The position numbers and the translations under genes were made by a program. Positions 63,870 through 64,000 of a stretch of DNA of 64,000 nucleotides are shown in pieces (the stretch's first letter is position 1; the number at the start of each line of letters is the position of its first letter). Source of the stretch: Parabacteroides sp. (GTDB lineage: Bacteria; Bacteroidota; Bacteroidia; Bacteroidales; Tannerellaceae); assembly GCA_019417325.1 (NCBI GenBank), contig DXVO01000023.1:1-64000 (forward strand), read 5' to 3'. The notes under the pieces were generated by a model. The model did no database searches, was not told where the DNA came from, and saw only the letters and a program-made list of their open reading frames with translations.

Positions 63870-64000
63870 ATATATCAAGAATTAAATAACATAACGTCAA
63901 AAACCAATTCACACAGGGCATACATAGAGCACATAAATATCATTTTGTCAACAAGCTCCTTATTATACATCTTAATAAAGCAAATAGATTTGTACAAAAA

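Noticed and set aside
63870..64000. Coding sequence at the right end of the window
   Set aside because: AT-rich sequence with no open frame of coding character; only the asparaginase promoter lies nearby.

Overview
The window reads as a chromosomal segment of a gut-type Bacteroidales, most like Parabacteroides or Bacteroides. The reasons are three SusC/SusD pairs, an ECF sigma/FecR system, many lipoproteins starting with short MKK leaders, the gene order trpBEGDCFA, and promoters of the Bacteroides type (TTTG, about 19 bases, TAnnTTTG) in front of trp and pheS. The genus is an inference; no rRNA or marker gene fixes it.

Layout. Positions 1-14.1 kb are mostly housekeeping: tRNA-Ser, a carboxyltransferase subunit, a NikR-like regulator with its own TonB receptor, gpmA, pheS, crcB, nth, a small exported protein, an MBL hydrolase, murB, an HU-family protein, upp and an orphan PAS/GAF histidine kinase. 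Positions 14.2-28.1 kb hold a carbohydrate locus on the minus strand: ECF sigma, FecR (broken by a frameshift), SusC with an STN domain, SusD, and three exported enzymes (TIM-barrel isomerase/epimerase, Tat-exported Gfo/Idh/MocA oxidoreductase, HEAT-repeat protein with two DUF1080 domains). Together these look like a periplasmic 3-keto-glycoside pathway fed by a SusCD importer. An AraC-type HTH gene lies in the opposite direction between sigma and FecR.

Positions 28.3-43.6 kb hold a DUF418 membrane protein and a second locus with two tandem SusC/SusD pairs, a surface lipoprotein, a GHL10-type putative glycosidase and a calcineurin-like phosphoesterase. Positions 43.8-49.7 kb hold two minus-strand envelope genes and, diverging from them, a Mfa1-like fimbrillin/FISUMP adhesin and an HU-Ig protein. 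The space between them contains a perfect 22-bp inverted repeat around 149 bp that carries a promoter -7 element, which looks like an invertible promoter (phase-variation switch). Positions 50.0-54.3 kb hold an OmpA-like lipoprotein, a small acidic protein and an atypical GH31 enzyme. Positions 54.4-61.2 kb hold the complete trp operon with a visible leader peptide (two tandem Trp codons) and attenuator. The window ends with an unknown lipoprotein and a type I asparaginase.

The most interesting items are the candidate invertible promoter before the fimbrial adhesin, the 3-keto-glycoside locus with its broken anti-sigma gene, the NikR homologue that lacks most nickel ligands, the trp attenuator, and several unexplained palindromic elements.
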